Source of the DNA: Clostridiales bacterium
GTDB taxonomy: Bacteria; Bacillota; Clostridia; Lachnospirales; WQUN01
Assembly (NCBI GenBank): GCA_031269465.1
Contig: JAISZB010000096.1
Span: 1 to 41,586, forward strand
Direction: 5' to 3'
DNA: 41,586 bases
A program made the position numbers and the translations under genes. The notes beneath the pieces are model-generated. The model ran no database searches and had not been told where the DNA came from. It saw only the letters and a list, made by a program, of their open reading frames with translations. Positions within the stretch are counted from its first letter, which is position 1, and every line of letters begins with the position of its first letter. Shown here in pieces: positions 41,501-41,586 of this stretch.

Positions 41501-41586
41501 TACATAAATGGACAATTTTTCCAACAGAGAAGTCAAATATTAGGGAGAACCTGAATATTTCTTAATATTCCTGGATTTTGCTGACG

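Noticed and set aside
1-41586. tRNA, rRNA or known riboswitch
   Set aside because: No cloverleaf-like or conserved riboswitch core was recognised by eye; a covariance search would be needed to exclude small RNAs.

Overview
The window looks like a chromosomal stretch of a strictly anaerobic, low-to-mid GC Bacillota/Clostridia-type bacterium. The evidence is an S-layer-homology (SLH) anchored glycosidase, strong AGGAGG-type ribosome binding sites, frequent TTG starts, LytS/YesN-type signalling, a glycyl radical enzyme (which needs anoxia) and remnants of an integrative conjugative element. The lifestyle suggested is glycan and sugar foraging. No rRNA, tRNA or CRISPR array was seen.

Layout. 0-5.5 kb: the tail of an RbsB-like sugar-binding protein, then a 1606-residue secreted SLH/discoidin/GH2 enzyme. 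5.6-10 kb: a response regulator, a membrane histidine kinase without an extracytoplasmic sensor domain, and a duplicated RbsA-like ABC protein in which all visible ATPase motifs are lost. 10.5-11.5 kb (minus): a PD-(D/E)XK-like protein with a heptad-repeat coiled coil. 11.5-13.5 kb: no convincing large gene; palindromic repeats and a 1.7-kb segment bracketed by inverted copies of a repeat end. 13.5-20.8 kb (minus operon): URO-D-like protein, sugar ABC importer (binding lipoprotein plus two permeases), an oxidoreductase-like gene remnant, sugar epimerase/isomerase and a YihQ-like GH31 glycosidase; a Gfo/Idh/MocA oxidoreductase is divergent. 22-30.2 kb: glycyl radical enzyme with activase (minus), a ROK repressor (minus), and a fucose-isomerase-like protein with a PfkB kinase (plus). 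Similar AT-rich palindromes precede the first and last of these units. 30.2-33.5 kb: repeats, conjugative-element debris, and a compact operon of a Cys/His-rich secreted protein, an ECF sigma factor and an RsgI-like anti-sigma with a His-rich tail. 33.7-41.1 kb (minus): SDR oxidoreductase, GH2 beta-galactosidase-like enzyme and an LplABC-type importer.

Three systems merit most attention: (1) the two-component pair joined to a pseudo-ATPase; (2) the ECF/RsgI-like pair with a duplicated Cys2His2 secreted protein, a possible metal-responsive envelope system; (3) a glycyl radical enzyme whose active-site positions match sulfonate C-S lyases. Running through all of them is a polarised family of palindromic intergenic elements of about 100-135 bp, ending in TATA, found at operon ends and in leaders. 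Names are inferred from motifs read by eye; no database search was possible.
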